This document shows, one piece after another, positions 47,459 through 57,079 of a stretch of 64,000 nucleotides of DNA. Each line of letters opens with the position of its first letter. The stretch's first letter is position 1. The stretch spans positions 52,464 through 116,463 of the forward strand of contig JAFRXI010000010.1 of the NCBI GenBank assembly GCA_017437755.1. Reading direction: 5' to 3'. The DNA is from Bacteroidales bacterium. Lineage in GTDB: Bacteria > Bacteroidota > Bacteroidia > Bacteroidales > UBA932. The translations under genes were made by a program, and so were the position numbers. Under the pieces are notes generated by a model. That model was not told where the DNA came from. It saw only the letters and a list, made by a program, of their open reading frames with translations, and ran no database searches.

Positions 47459-48646
47459 TTACTCGTATTTCCCCTCCAGGACGTCCCTTACGGCCTGGAG
47501 GTATTTGTATCCGTTCAGGTGGTCGGGAAGGAGGTAACTGCCCTCTACCCACTCGTTCCAGGCATTGATCATTATCATTGGCGGCTGGGTGTCACGGCGG
47601 GCGTCGGCATACTCCTTTGCAACCTGGAGCCATGTGGCGAAAGCCTCCGGGGTATTATGGAAACGGGTGACGTCCGAGGCTCCCTTGGCCGGGAACCGCG
47701 GGGTGTCGTCCCAGCCTATGGAAACCGTGGGAAAGACTGGGATGTCGTACAGTGAATCGACCTTCTCCCTGATGGCGGCAGCCCTGGCGCAGTGCTCCAT
47801 GTAATCCGGGGTGAAACCGCCCATGTTGTAACAGGCGATGCTGTTGATGCCGAGGGCGGCGATATCGGCCCTCATCTGGCCGGGATCCCTTTTGGCAAGG
47901 CCCGAACCGTCACCGGGAGTGAGTTGCAGCCACAGGTCGGGGAATCCCGCCTTGCGCACCTCCTCGCGGAAGTACTCCATCGCCGCTGCCGCCTCGGCGT
48001 CGGAGGAAAATCCCTGCTTGAAAATCCGGTCGCTGAAAATGGCGAAAACCGGGCAGCCGTTGATTTTCAAATAATTAGGAAGGTGGAAATACTGGGTTAT
48101 AACCCTGTTCACTATTTTCTTCCAGTCCTCCATTCCCACCCTGGGATTGAAGAGCAGGTCTTCACGGTCGCCCCACTTGTGACAGTTCCAGTAGTTGTAT
48201 TTCACGTCGTGGTTGGCATACATCAGGAAGAAGTTCATCTTTCCGTTTGACGGAGCTCCCAGGAATCCCTTGTTGAGCGCATCCTCCAGATAGGGGCCGC
48301 TGTAACCGTCGGGGGCGTTGTACCAGTACCAGTCGTATACGAAGGTGTTAACGCCGTGTTCCAAAGCCAGCTGTATCCACTTTTCCACCACAGCAGGATC
48401 GTCATCCAGGCCGTATCCCAAAAGCGGCCTTCGCGGCTGGTAATGGCCTTCGAAGCGGGGATTACCCTTCCTGATGACCTCCCACTCCCCTTCTCCGTCG
48501 GGCCAGAGCCACTTGCGGGCAAGGGAATCGTCATGGCAGGAAGGCCAGACATAGGCGCATACGATGTAATCTTTCTGCTTGGGGGCTACCGTACAGGCAA
48601 CAGCCATCAATGCGGCTGAGACAACGGCCAGGAAGGTCTTTTTCAT
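47459..48646 (-). CDS. GH99-like (WbsX-type) lipoprotein
   Basis: A 395-residue lipoprotein (signal ending LMAVACTVA) of the family called glycosyltransferase WbsX, whose fold is GH99-like. Typical blocks are FVYDWYWYNAPDGYSGPYLE, FFLMYANHD and the C-terminal MIMINAWNEWVEGSYLLPD. Related proteins include endo-acting hydrolases on mannan or other glycans, so a hydrolytic role in the periplasm is plausible. It is upstream of lacI on the same strand but has no LacI-type operator in front, so it may not be part of the same regulon. Confidence 0.82.
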   Translation of the reverse strand: MKKTFLAVVSAALMAVACTVAPKQKDYIVCAYVWPSCHDDSLARKWLWPDGEGEWEVIRKGNPRFEGHYQPRRPLLGYGLDDDPAVVEKWIQLALEHGVNTFVYDWYWYNAPDGYSGPYLEDALNKGFLGAPSNGKMNFFLMYANHDVKYNYWNCHKWGDREDLLFNPRVGMEDWKKIVNRVITQYFHLPNYLKINGCPVFAIFSDRIFKQGFSSDAEAAAAMEYFREEVRKAGFPDLWLQLTPGDGSGLAKRDPGQMRADIAALGINSIACYNMGGFTPDYMEHCARAAAIREKVDSLYDIPVFPTVSIGWDDTPRFPAKGASDVTRFHNTPEAFATWLQVAKEYADARRDTQPPMIMINAWNEWVEGSYLLPDHLNGYKYLQAVRDVLEGKYE

Positions 48647-48724
48647 ATCATTATTATATAGTATATTGACGTTTCATATATTTGCCTTAAAGATACTACC
48701 ATCTGCTGTCACTACAAAGAACTT

Positions 48725-48755
48725 TTGGAAAAATTCAAAACATAACCTAAATTTG
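48725..48755 (+). promoter_or_regulatory. Promoter of the CstA-type gene
   Basis: TTG at 48725-48727 and TAAATTTG at 48748-48755 with a 20-base spacer, 26 bases before the start codon. The rest of the 135-base divergent gap shows nothing else clear. Confidence 0.68.
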
Positions 48756-48781
48756 CGAGAATAGAACCTTAACCGGACAAA

Positions 48782-50236
48782 ATGTATTCATTCATCATCA
48801 GCCTCGCTGCACTAGTGCTCGGCTACTTCCTCTACGGAGCCTTCGTGGAGAAGGTTTTCGGTCCCGATCCCGCCCGCAAGACACCCGCCTTGGAAAAAGC
48901 TGACGGGGTGGACTTCATCGTGATGCCTACTTGGAAGGTATTTATGATCCAGTTCCTGAACATAGCCGGGACCGGACCCATCTTCGGAGCCATCATGGGC
49001 GCCAAATTCGGGCCTTCGGCATATCTCTGGATCGTTCTCGGCTGCATATTCGCCGGAGCCGTGCACGACTACCTCAGCGGCATGCTGTCGGTCCGCAACG
49101 GGGGCGCAGTCCTTCCTGAACTCGTTGGAAAATATCTGGGGAACGGGACCAAGACAGTCGTCCTGATCTTCTCAGTGATACTCCTCCTTCTGGTTGGAGC
49201 CGTATTCGTATACAGCCCGGCGCTGATCCTCGGCGACATTGCCGGTGACGGAACATCCTCAGCAATAATGATTTGGGTAGTTGTAATCTTTATCTATTAC
49301 ATTATCGCCACCCTTCTTCCTGTAGACAAGATCATAGGCCGGCTCTACCCCGTCTTCGCCGTTGCGCTGCTGTTCATGGCGGTCGCCCTCATGGTTGGAC
49401 TGTTTGTCAAATGGCCCACAATTCCCGAGTTCTGGGACGGTCTTGCCAACAGGGGCCCCTCCGTGGGTCTTAACGGCCAGAGCATCTTCCCCTGCCTTTT
49501 CATAACCATCGCCTGCGGCGCGATAAGCGGTTTCCACGGCACCCAGAGCCCCCTGATGGCCCGGTGCATAAACAACGAGAAACTCGGCCGGCCCATATTC
49601 TACGGGGCCATGATCACCGAGGGCCTCGTAGCCCTGATCTGGGCCGCCGTGGCCTCCTATTTCTTCTTTGACGGAGGAGCCGCCGAAGTTGGCTCCGACA
49701 TCACTGCAGCAGCTCCCACGGTGGTTACCAAGGTATCGCGCAGCTGGCTCGGAATAGCCGGCGGAGTCCTTGCCCTGCTGGGCGTCGTCGCAGCCCCCAT
49801 CACCAGCGGCGACACCGCCCTCCGCAGCTCCCGCCTCATAATCGCCGACTTCATCAAGCTTGACCAGAAGCCCATTGCAAAGAGGCTCATGATAGCCATC
49901 CCGCTATTCCTGACCGCATCGTTGCTGCTCTGGTTCAACATAGCCAAGGAAGACGGATTCAACGTTATCTGGCGCTATTTCGCCTGGGCCAACCAGACCC
50001 TGGCGGTGTTCACACTCTGGACCGCCACGGTTTATCTGGTCAAGGAAAAAGGCCGTTTCCACTACCTTATAGCCCTGATCCCGGCCATCTTCATGACATC
50101 GGTCTGCACCACATACATCTGCACGGCCAAGATCGGGCTCAACCTCCCCGTGAGCTGGAACGCTCCAATCGCCATCGGAGTTGCGGTCATCTCGGCGGCA
50201 CTTTTCTATATCTGGAAATTCACCAAAAAACAATAA
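48782..50236 (+). CDS. CstA-family carbon starvation transporter
   Basis: A 484-residue membrane protein of the CstA family, in the shorter form common outside enterobacteria. The conserved start (GPDPARKTPA, DGVDFIVMPTWKVF), the QFLNIAGTGPIFGAIMG loop and the HGTQSPLMARC segment are present, with about a dozen helices. Members of the family import peptides or pyruvate during carbon limitation. Three bases separate it from the HerA-like gene, so they are likely co-transcribed. The substrate here is not determined. Confidence 0.9.
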   Translation: MYSFIISLAALVLGYFLYGAFVEKVFGPDPARKTPALEKADGVDFIVMPTWKVFMIQFLNIAGTGPIFGAIMGAKFGPSAYLWIVLGCIFAGAVHDYLSGMLSVRNGGAVLPELVGKYLGNGTKTVVLIFSVILLLLVGAVFVYSPALILGDIAGDGTSSAIMIWVVVIFIYYIIATLLPVDKIIGRLYPVFAVALLFMAVALMVGLFVKWPTIPEFWDGLANRGPSVGLNGQSIFPCLFITIACGAISGFHGTQSPLMARCINNEKLGRPIFYGAMITEGLVALIWAAVASYFFFDGGAAEVGSDITAAAPTVVTKVSRSWLGIAGGVLALLGVVAAPITSGDTALRSSRLIIADFIKLDQKPIAKRLMIAIPLFLTASLLLWFNIAKEDGFNVIWRYFAWANQTLAVFTLWTATVYLVKEKGRFHYLIALIPAIFMTSVCTTYICTAKIGLNLPVSWNAPIAIGVAVISAALFYIWKFTKKQ

Positions 50237-50239
50237 CTT

Positions 50240-51832
50240 ATGCTTGATAAAGAAAGAGGCTTGTACGTAGCCCACTCGGAAAACGGTCCCATCAGCATTT
50301 GCGGCAAGATGGCAAACCGCCACGGACTCATCGCCGGCGCCACCGGTACCGGCAAGACCGTAACCCTTCAGGTACTTGCGGAGACCTTCTGCCAGGCCGG
50401 GGTGCCATGCTTCATGGCCGACATGAAAGGCGACCTCTCCGGCATCAGCCAGGTGGGACGCCTGTCGGGTTTCATAGAGAAGAGGCTGCCCGAGTTCGGA
50501 ATCGAAAATCCTGAATTCCAGAGCTGCCCGGTCCGTTTCTTCGATGTTTTCGGAGAGCAGGGACATCCCATGAGGGCAACGGTTTCCCAGATGGGCCCCG
50601 ACCTTCTGGCCCGCCTGATGGAACTCAACGAGACTCAGACCGGAGTCCTTCACATAGTCTTCAGGATCGCCGACGAGCGCGGCCTGCTGCTGCTTGACAT
50701 GAAGGACCTCAGGTCCATGCTCAACTACGTGGCCAACCATGCCGCCGAGTTCACCACAAGCTACGGGAACGTGACTCCGGCCAGCGTAGGAGCCATCCAG
50801 AGGGCGCTTCTCACACTCGAGAACCAGGGTGCCGACAAATTCTTCGGCGAGCCTTCATTCGATATCTACGACCTCCTCCAGTGCGAGGGCGGCAAGGGTG
50901 TGATGAACGTCCTGGCGGCCGACAAGCTCATGCTCCAGCCCAAGGTCTATTCCACCTTCCTGCTCTGGCTGATGTCCGAGCTCTACTCCACCCTTCCCGA
51001 GGTCGGTGACATGGACCTTCCAAAGCTGGTATTCTTCTTCGACGAGGCCCACATGCTCTTTGACGGCACCTCCAAGGCCATGGTCGACAAGATCGAGCAG
51101 GTCATCCGCCTCATCCGTTCCAAGGGAGTCGGAATCTATTTTGTCACCCAGAGTCCCACCGACATACCCGAGAGCATACTGGGGCAGCTTGGAAACAGGG
51201 TACAGCACGCCCTCCGGGCCTATACCCCCAAGGACCAGAAAGCCGTGAGAACGGCGGCCGAGACATTCAGGGCCAACCCTTCCTTCAACACCGCCGACAC
51301 CATTATGAACCTGGAAACCGGCGAGGCGCTGGTCTCGTTCCTGGATGAAAAAGGCGCTCCCGCAATCGTGGAGAGGGCAAAGATACTCTTCCCCCTCAGC
51401 CAGATAGGTGCGATAAGCGAGTCCCAGAGGGACGAAATCATCAAGAGGTCAAGACTTTACGGCCGTTACGACAAGGCCGTGGACCGCGAGAGTGCATTTG
51501 AGGTTCTCCTTGCCCAGACCGAGAAGGAAACCCAGGCAGCCGAGGAAGAGAAGGCCGCCAGGGAGCAGGCCAAGATCGAGGCCGCCGAGGCCAAGCAGAG
51601 GGAAAAGGAAGAGAAGGAAGCCGCAAAGAAAAAGAAGAACAGCCTGGGAAGCAGGATTCTCAAGGGAGTGATCACCGCAGTGACCGGAGCCGTGGCCGTG
51701 AGCGTGGGCAACGCAGTGACCGGAGGCAAGAAGACCTCCGCAAAGAAAACTGCCCAGAACGCCGCAAAGAGGGCTACCACCTCAGCCACCAGGACCATCA
51801 CAAGGGACATCCTGGGCAACCTGATCAAATAA
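50240..51832 (+). CDS. HerA-like ATPase (DUF853 family)
   Basis: A 530-residue P-loop ATPase of the DUF853/YjgR group, related to HerA and FtsK. Walker A is GATGTGKTVTL near residue 34 and Walker B is LVFFFDEAHML near 262; QSPTDIPESILGQLGNRVQH is a family block. A Lys/Glu-rich coiled coil (about residues 415-460) leads to a Gly-rich, basic C-terminal tail (GSRILKGVITAVTGAVAV). The cellular role is unclear; DNA or membrane association has been proposed for relatives. It ends 16 bases from the convergent PHP gene. Confidence 0.87.
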   Translation: MLDKERGLYVAHSENGPISICGKMANRHGLIAGATGTGKTVTLQVLAETFCQAGVPCFMADMKGDLSGISQVGRLSGFIEKRLPEFGIENPEFQSCPVRFFDVFGEQGHPMRATVSQMGPDLLARLMELNETQTGVLHIVFRIADERGLLLLDMKDLRSMLNYVANHAAEFTTSYGNVTPASVGAIQRALLTLENQGADKFFGEPSFDIYDLLQCEGGKGVMNVLAADKLMLQPKVYSTFLLWLMSELYSTLPEVGDMDLPKLVFFFDEAHMLFDGTSKAMVDKIEQVIRLIRSKGVGIYFVTQSPTDIPESILGQLGNRVQHALRAYTPKDQKAVRTAAETFRANPSFNTADTIMNLETGEALVSFLDEKGAPAIVERAKILFPLSQIGAISESQRDEIIKRSRLYGRYDKAVDRESAFEVLLAQTEKETQAAEEEKAAREQAKIEAAEAKQREKEEKEAAKKKKNSLGSRILKGVITAVTGAVAVSVGNAVTGGKKTSAKKTAQNAAKRATTSATRTITRDILGNLIK

Positions 51833-51848
51833 GGAGACCCGGATCCTG

Positions 51849-53051
51849 TCAATAAGACAGGACCACTTCCGGGTGCTTATCCTCTGAACAGAACATATTG
51901 ACCACGACGATGGGTATCTTCCGGCCCTTGGACTTATCCTTGATCAGGATAGTCGAGAATGGGGCCAGATACACCATATTCCCGCCAGCCCTGGAGATAT
52001 GATACTCCAGGGACGTATTGTTGGTGAGCCATATGGTGGCCCTCCCCCTGGAATCCTTCTCGTCAATCACCCTGACGGAAACCGAAGCCTTGAAGAAATC
52101 GGAAAGCAGCTTTTCGCTGCCGCAGATGGTATTGAATGCAACCGCTATGGTACGGTCGGCTACCAGCGCCTCCTTCAAGGATTCCAGCGACTTATCCTTG
52201 GCCAGGATGAGGGTCATGGGCCTTAAGTTGCCTTCAGAGGAATAATCAGAAGCCGTGGTGGCATGGACGTCGCTGTTCGCGGAAATGAAAAGGCCGCGTT
52301 CCTGCACCCGGTCTATCACGCATGGATAGAACTCGTCGGTATTCATCACCTCCACTCCGTCGATGAGGCCCTCCCCATAAGCGACCTTGTCCACTTCGGT
52401 AAGGTTCATGTCGGTTTTTCTCCAGCCGGGATGATTGTGCATCACCAGCGCTCCCTGGGCCTTTGCATTGCGCATCGCCTTGATGGGATCCGGATCGTAA
52501 ATGGTATTGTTGTCCTTGGTAAACAGCGCATTGTAATGGCCTATGGTCGTCCCGTTGCGCGTAATCTCGGTACCCCTTATGATGGTCAGGCCATATCCGG
52601 TTGATTCACACAGCTTTACAGTCCTTTCGTATGAAGAGTTCAAGTCCACCTGTATCCCGTCCTTGTCGGGAGGGGTATCAATGATCCTGTTGTTCTTTAC
52701 GACCTTGCCGGAGCCGTCGATATAGTTCTTCATATAATCGCCCATGGTCTCTTCATGGGGGCGGTACTCCAGATGATCGGTAACGGCCATCACATCCAGG
52801 CCGTCGAGCCAGGCCTCCTTGACCCTGAAATCCGGAAGGACCGCTCCGTCGGAATAGATGGTATGGGTATGAAGGTCAGCCTTGTAGACATTATACCCAT
52901 TCACCTGCGGCAGGATTATTTCCTTGCGGGCAGGCTTGCGCCTGTTCAGATGACGCATCATCTCAGGATTCTTGTAATCCTGATAATGGAACTGTGCACC
53001 GGCCGTCAGACTGACTGCCAGAAACGAAAAAAGAGCAAGAACCCGTTTCAT
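51849..53051 (-). CDS. Exported PHP-domain phosphoesterase
   Basis: A 400-residue protein with a signal peptide (VSLTAGAQFH near residue 21) and an N-terminal PHP domain: DLHTHTIYSDG (near residue 60), AVTDHLEY and MHNHPGW supply the metal-binding His and Asp residues, with NSDVHA later. The C-terminal 120 residues are a beta-rich domain (TIWLTNNTSLEYHISRAGGN). PHP enzymes hydrolyse phosphoesters with a trinuclear metal site. The exported form is common in Bacteroidota; its physiological substrate is unknown. Confidence 0.83.
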   Translation of the reverse strand: MKRVLALFSFLAVSLTAGAQFHYQDYKNPEMMRHLNRRKPARKEIILPQVNGYNVYKADLHTHTIYSDGAVLPDFRVKEAWLDGLDVMAVTDHLEYRPHEETMGDYMKNYIDGSGKVVKNNRIIDTPPDKDGIQVDLNSSYERTVKLCESTGYGLTIIRGTEITRNGTTIGHYNALFTKDNNTIYDPDPIKAMRNAKAQGALVMHNHPGWRKTDMNLTEVDKVAYGEGLIDGVEVMNTDEFYPCVIDRVQERGLFISANSDVHATTASDYSSEGNLRPMTLILAKDKSLESLKEALVADRTIAVAFNTICGSEKLLSDFFKASVSVRVIDEKDSRGRATIWLTNNTSLEYHISRAGGNMVYLAPFSTILIKDKSKGRKIPIVVVNMFCSEDKHPEVVLSY

Positions 53052-53069
53052 ATGCTTATCAATTAATGT

Positions 53070-53540
53070 TCACCGTATATCCCCCCGCATCGCCGCCTCC
53101 ACGGCCGATGCGGCTTCATCGTAGGAATACCCCCGGCCGAGTATGAACTTCAGCATCTTAAGGCGGCACTCGGGGTCGTCCTTAAGGAGGCGGTACTTCT
53201 CAGCGGCAAGGCGGGAAAGCCTGGCTTCCGCCTTTTCCGGTTCTATCTCCCCAAGGGCGGCATCGATGTCGGGGCGGGAAATACCCTTTCCTGAGAGCAT
53301 GAAGCGTATCTTCACCGCTCCCCAACCCTGCAGGGAAGCCTTTTCCCTGGCAAAGGCCGATGCATACCTCAGATCATCCACATATCCGTCCCGCAAAAGC
53401 GAATCCACCACTTCCGAAGCCGCGTCGGAGTCGCCCTCAAGCGCTTTCAGGGCCTTCCTCCGGATATCGGCGGAGCAGTATTCCATCCTGGCGCACTGCC
53501 TCTCCAGGCGGTCCAATACCTTTTTTGCCTTTTCGTCCAT
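53070..53540 (-). CDS. recX: RecX regulatory protein
   Basis: A 156-residue, helix-rich protein of the RecX family with three tandem three-helix repeats; the diagnostic block is YASAFAREKASLQGWGAVKI near residues 58-77. RecX binds RecA filaments and limits their activity. In many bacteria it is next to recA; here it lies 3.5 kb away on the other strand, three bases after the patatin gene in a minus-strand cluster with rlmN. Confidence 0.9.
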   Translation of the reverse strand: MDEKAKKVLDRLERQCARMEYCSADIRRKALKALEGDSDAASEVVDSLLRDGYVDDLRYASAFAREKASLQGWGAVKIRFMLSGKGISRPDIDAALGEIEPEKAEARLSRLAAEKYRLLKDDPECRLKMLKFILGRGYSYDEAASAVEAAMRGDIR

Positions 53541-53543
53541 AGA

Positions 53544-55922
53544 TCAGAAATCAAAGCCCAGAGAAAGATAGAAGCCCGGCCTCTTGGTGAGCGAATTCCA
53601 ATGGAAATTGGCCTTTAGAGGCCCGACTATGGAATTGTAGGCATACTCCACCCCAAAGCCGAGCACGTCGCCTCCGGCGGAGAAGGAGCGGAAGTCGTCA
53701 AAGTCCCTGAGATAGTTTGCAGTTGCGGTTATATAGTTGTTTTTCAAGAACTTCCAACGGAAATCCAGACGCATCAGCATCAGGTAGTTCCTCATGTAGG
53801 CAGCATTGTTGAGGCCGATGAAGGCAACCTGCTGGTCTATATAACGTCCGTCCATCACGCCGCCCACCACATTGGCAAAGGGAACCGGGATATTGTCGCC
53901 GAATATGAACCTGGTATTGAACGAGGGCAGGAGGGCAAAGACGTTGCCTGCCGGAATAGCCATCTTGCCATGCAGGGAGACTGACCCGAAGGGGGAACGG
54001 CTCACGTCCGAAGGCTCGGTGGACACGTCGGCCATTACGGAGAAAGAGTACCCTGCCGAAGGGAAATAGCTGTTGTCAAAGGTCTCCACCCCGGATTCGG
54101 CAAAGAGGGAAAGGAAGTCGCTTCCGCCCCTTGAGACGTCGTAGTCACCTTTCACCTGGTCCGCCAGGATGTGCCGGACATTGAAATACCGGTTCCGGAT
54201 ACCAAAGCGGAAATCGGTGTTGTAGAGGTTTATATTGGACATGTAAGCCTCCTGGACCAGGTCCAGGAATGCTATGTTATAGCGGTTCTCGCCAAGGTTC
54301 AGGCTGTTGCGGTCCACCCAGCGGAAAGCCGCGTCCACATTGAATGTCGGGGCCCTCGGGGTATCGTGGGTGAAATGGAAGCGGGCATAGGGGTTTGCGC
54401 CTATCTTTGCCGTGAAGTCCAGTGCCGAGCCCTGAATTGCATTGGTATTTATACCAAGGTTGAGAAGCACCGACACAAGTTCCTCGGTATCCATCCTCGC
54501 CCCTACCCCGAGCATGTTCACCGGGGCCCTCTTGCACAGCAGGACCAGCGTAAAGGGCTCTTTGGTACCCCTCAGTTCGTAGTTCACATAGTCAAAGGCG
54601 TTGGTCCCATAGAGGTTGAAAACCACATCCTCCAGCTCGTTGCGGGTAACCCACTGGCCGGGATGGATCTTCATGCGGCTGAGTATATACTCCTTTTCTC
54701 GCTCGTTGACTCCCTTGACCTCGATGTCTCCCAGAAGGACCGGAGTTATGTTCACGTCGATAGCCGGAGGGGCCTGGCGGGTAAGGGTATCGCTGCCGAC
54801 CCATTCCTTGATAATCTCGAATTCCTCCCTGCGTGCCTCTGCAGCGGCCATTCCCCTGTTGATCATGGTATCGATGGCTTCCGCATTGAAGCTGAGCATG
54901 TCATACTCCGGCAGGCTCGGCTTGACCTTCAGGTCGATTATCCTCAGGTTGCGGCGGAACGAATCGTTCCCCAGCATGTCGATGCCCTGGTTGATGACAT
55001 CCAGTATGTTATGGACCTGGTCATAGTCCTTGACTGCCTGCGAAAGGTCAACCCCGATAATAAGGTCGGCCCCCATGGCGACGGCCAGGTCGGCCGGGAA
55101 GTTGTTCCTCATTCCACCGTCCACCAGTACCATTCCGCCGGTGCGGATGGGTTTGAAAAGGCCCGGGATGGACATTGTGGAACGCATGGCGGTATTTATG
55201 TCACCGCTGTGCCATATCTTTGCCCTGCCGGAAACCAGGTCGGTGGCAACGCATGCGTACGGGATGGAGAACTTGAAGAAATCGGTGGAATCCGACACCC
55301 CCACGGTCTTGCTGGAAATTATAGAATTTACGTTCTGGCCGGGAGCAAAGCCGGACGGAAGGCTCCTCATCAGGTTCTCCCTCACGAAACTGGTCCCCTT
55401 GGAGGCCGAAAGATGCAGCTGTCCGTCACCGTCCATGGAGCCGTCACCGGTGTCCACCATGTCCTTGTTGCTATAGTAAAACGGGAAGGAAAGCACGTAT
55501 TTCTCCTTGTACTTGAGCCTCTGCAGGGGGATGTGGCGGCGGTCAAGCCTGTCGTAAAGGGCCTTGTCCCAATCGATGCTCCTGATCAGCGAATCCAGGT
55601 AATCCGGACTGTAGCCGATTGCGTACAAGCCGCCGAGCAGGCCGCCGACGCTTGTGCCGACCACCATGTCGACAGGGATTCCCAGCTCCTCCACCATTTT
55701 CATGGTACCTATCTGTGCGGCTCCCTTAGCTCCGCCGCCGCTCAGGACCAGGGCGACGGTGGGCCTGTGCGCCCGGATGCTGTCCATCCTGGCATTGATT
55801 GCCTTCAGCGCAGCCTTGTCCGACGGGTCCAGCCCGAAGCCTGCGGCGAACTCATCCTGCGCAAAAGCCGCAGGGGCACAAATGAGGATCACCCACAATA
55901 CTATGAATATCTTTCTCATCAT
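53544..55922 (-). CDS. Patatin-like phospholipase with BamA-type barrel
   Basis: A 792-residue exported protein (signal ending PAAFAQDEF). The patatin domain has the oxyanion GGGAKGAAQIG (near residue 61), the nucleophile GTSVGGLLGG (near 90) and the catalytic Asp in LVDGGMRNN. A POTRA-like region (VLLGDIEVKGVNEREKEYIL) follows, and the C-terminal half is a BamA-like outer-membrane barrel ending in a Phe (LSLGFDF). This is the layout of PlpD-type (type Vd) autotransporter lipases. The stop of rlmN overlaps its start (ATGA). Confidence 0.9.
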   Translation of the reverse strand: MMRKIFIVLWVILICAPAAFAQDEFAAGFGLDPSDKAALKAINARMDSIRAHRPTVALVLSGGGAKGAAQIGTMKMVEELGIPVDMVVGTSVGGLLGGLYAIGYSPDYLDSLIRSIDWDKALYDRLDRRHIPLQRLKYKEKYVLSFPFYYSNKDMVDTGDGSMDGDGQLHLSASKGTSFVRENLMRSLPSGFAPGQNVNSIISSKTVGVSDSTDFFKFSIPYACVATDLVSGRAKIWHSGDINTAMRSTMSIPGLFKPIRTGGMVLVDGGMRNNFPADLAVAMGADLIIGVDLSQAVKDYDQVHNILDVINQGIDMLGNDSFRRNLRIIDLKVKPSLPEYDMLSFNAEAIDTMINRGMAAAEARREEFEIIKEWVGSDTLTRQAPPAIDVNITPVLLGDIEVKGVNEREKEYILSRMKIHPGQWVTRNELEDVVFNLYGTNAFDYVNYELRGTKEPFTLVLLCKRAPVNMLGVGARMDTEELVSVLLNLGINTNAIQGSALDFTAKIGANPYARFHFTHDTPRAPTFNVDAAFRWVDRNSLNLGENRYNIAFLDLVQEAYMSNINLYNTDFRFGIRNRYFNVRHILADQVKGDYDVSRGGSDFLSLFAESGVETFDNSYFPSAGYSFSVMADVSTEPSDVSRSPFGSVSLHGKMAIPAGNVFALLPSFNTRFIFGDNIPVPFANVVGGVMDGRYIDQQVAFIGLNNAAYMRNYLMLMRLDFRWKFLKNNYITATANYLRDFDDFRSFSAGGDVLGFGVEYAYNSIVGPLKANFHWNSLTKRPGFYLSLGFDF

Positions 55923-56953
55923 CTTTCTTCCGGAAGTTTATTGCGGCTGCCGGCCAGAAGCCCGCAAGCCGCCAGGATATCCTCTCCTCGGGAGGCCCTT
56001 ATCGTTACTGTAATACCCTGATGTTCAAGTCTTTCCTTGAACGCTTCCATACGTTCAGGGGCCGATGTCGACCACGGGAAATCGGGAATCTTGTGAAAAC
56101 GTATCAGGTTCACCCGGCACTCTAGCCCCTTCAGGAGGGAGGCAAGGGCGTCGGCATGACGGGGGCTGTCATTAAGGCCGGAGAACATCGTGTACTCGAA
56201 ACTCACCCGGCGCTGCCCCGTGAAATCGTACGACTTCACAAGGTCCAGCACATCGTTCAGCGGCCAGGCCTTCTGCATCGGCATGATGGATGCCCTTTCA
56301 TCAGCGAACGGACTGTGAAGGCTCACGGCGAGGTGGCATCGGGAGCCGTCAAGGAAATTCTTGAGCGACGGGATTACGCCTATAGTGCTAACGGTTATGC
56401 GCTTGGGGCTCCAGCCGAAGCCCCAGTCCGAGGTAAGCACCTCCAGTGCGGCATTGACATTATCCCAGTTGTCCAGAGGCTCGCCCATGCCCATGAAAAC
56501 GGCATTGGTAAGTTCTCCGGCCTCCTCCACGGCCAGGAACTGGGAAAGTATGTCGGCCACCTGGAGCTGTCCGTGATAACCGCCGCGCCCCGTCATGCAG
56601 AAGCGGCAGCCCATGCGGCAGCCGTTCTGCGACGACACGCACAGCGTCTTCCTGTCCCCGTCGGGAATCATCACCGCCTCAACCGCCCTGTCGGAACCGG
56701 GAACCGGGAAAAGATACTTCCTGGTACCGTCCCGGGAAGTCTGGACCTCGGACGGCCCCGCTATCCCCACCTCATAGTTCTCTGCCAGGCGTGCCCTCCC
56801 CTCCTTGGAGATATTGGTCATGTCATCTATGCTACGCGCTCTCCCCTTGTACATCCAGCGTGCAATCTGGTTGCCCGTGAAGGACGGCAGACCGTTCTCC
56901 AGGGCAATCTCCTTAAGCCGGGCGGGCGACATTCCGAGCAGGCGTGTTCTCAT
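55919..56953 (-). CDS. rlmN: 23S rRNA (adenine-C2)-methyltransferase RlmN
   Basis: About 344 residues, a radical-SAM enzyme that methylates C2 of A2503 in 23S rRNA and of A37 in some tRNAs. The cluster motif CRMGCRFC lies near residue 108; the N-terminal accessory domain (GLPSFTGNQIARWMYKGRAR) and the downstream GMGEPLDNWDN and VSLHSPFADERASIMP blocks are typical. ATG at 56953 is preferred to a TTG at 56971. It overlaps the patatin gene by four bases and is divergent from recA. Confidence 0.94.
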   Translation of the reverse strand: MRTRLLGMSPARLKEIALENGLPSFTGNQIARWMYKGRARSIDDMTNISKEGRARLAENYEVGIAGPSEVQTSRDGTRKYLFPVPGSDRAVEAVMIPDGDRKTLCVSSQNGCRMGCRFCMTGRGGYHGQLQVADILSQFLAVEEAGELTNAVFMGMGEPLDNWDNVNAALEVLTSDWGFGWSPKRITVSTIGVIPSLKNFLDGSRCHLAVSLHSPFADERASIMPMQKAWPLNDVLDLVKSYDFTGQRRVSFEYTMFSGLNDSPRHADALASLLKGLECRVNLIRFHKIPDFPWSTSAPERMEAFKERLEHQGITVTIRASRGEDILAACGLLAGSRNKLPEER

Positions 56954-57011
56954 TGCATTTATTTTCCACAAAAATAGTTAAAATTTATGTCAGATTTACG
57001 GCATATTTTCA

Positions 57012-57019
57012 TAACTTTG
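57012..57019 (+). promoter_or_regulatory. -7 promoter element of recA
   Basis: TAACTTTG matches TAnnTTTG, 60 bases before the recA start. No LexA-like site was recognised in this region. Confidence 0.5.
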
Positions 57020-57079
57020 TTTGCTTCGTCAATAAAAGACGGACTATTAACAACTAACAAACACTCAAACCACAGTATC

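Noticed and set aside
48677-48684. A second TATATTTG upstream of the CstA-type gene
   Set aside because: There is no -33 TTG at the right distance, and the promoter at 48725-48755 fits the consensus better.
51841-51862. Hairpin between the convergent HerA-like and PHP genes as a terminator
   Set aside because: The seven-base-pair stem lies partly in coding sequence and has no T run; too weak to call.
54171-56021. A long open frame on the plus strand across the patatin gene
   Set aside because: It is the antisense shadow of the patatin-BamA gene; the minus-strand frame has all the catalytic motifs and a signal peptide, the plus-strand frame has none.
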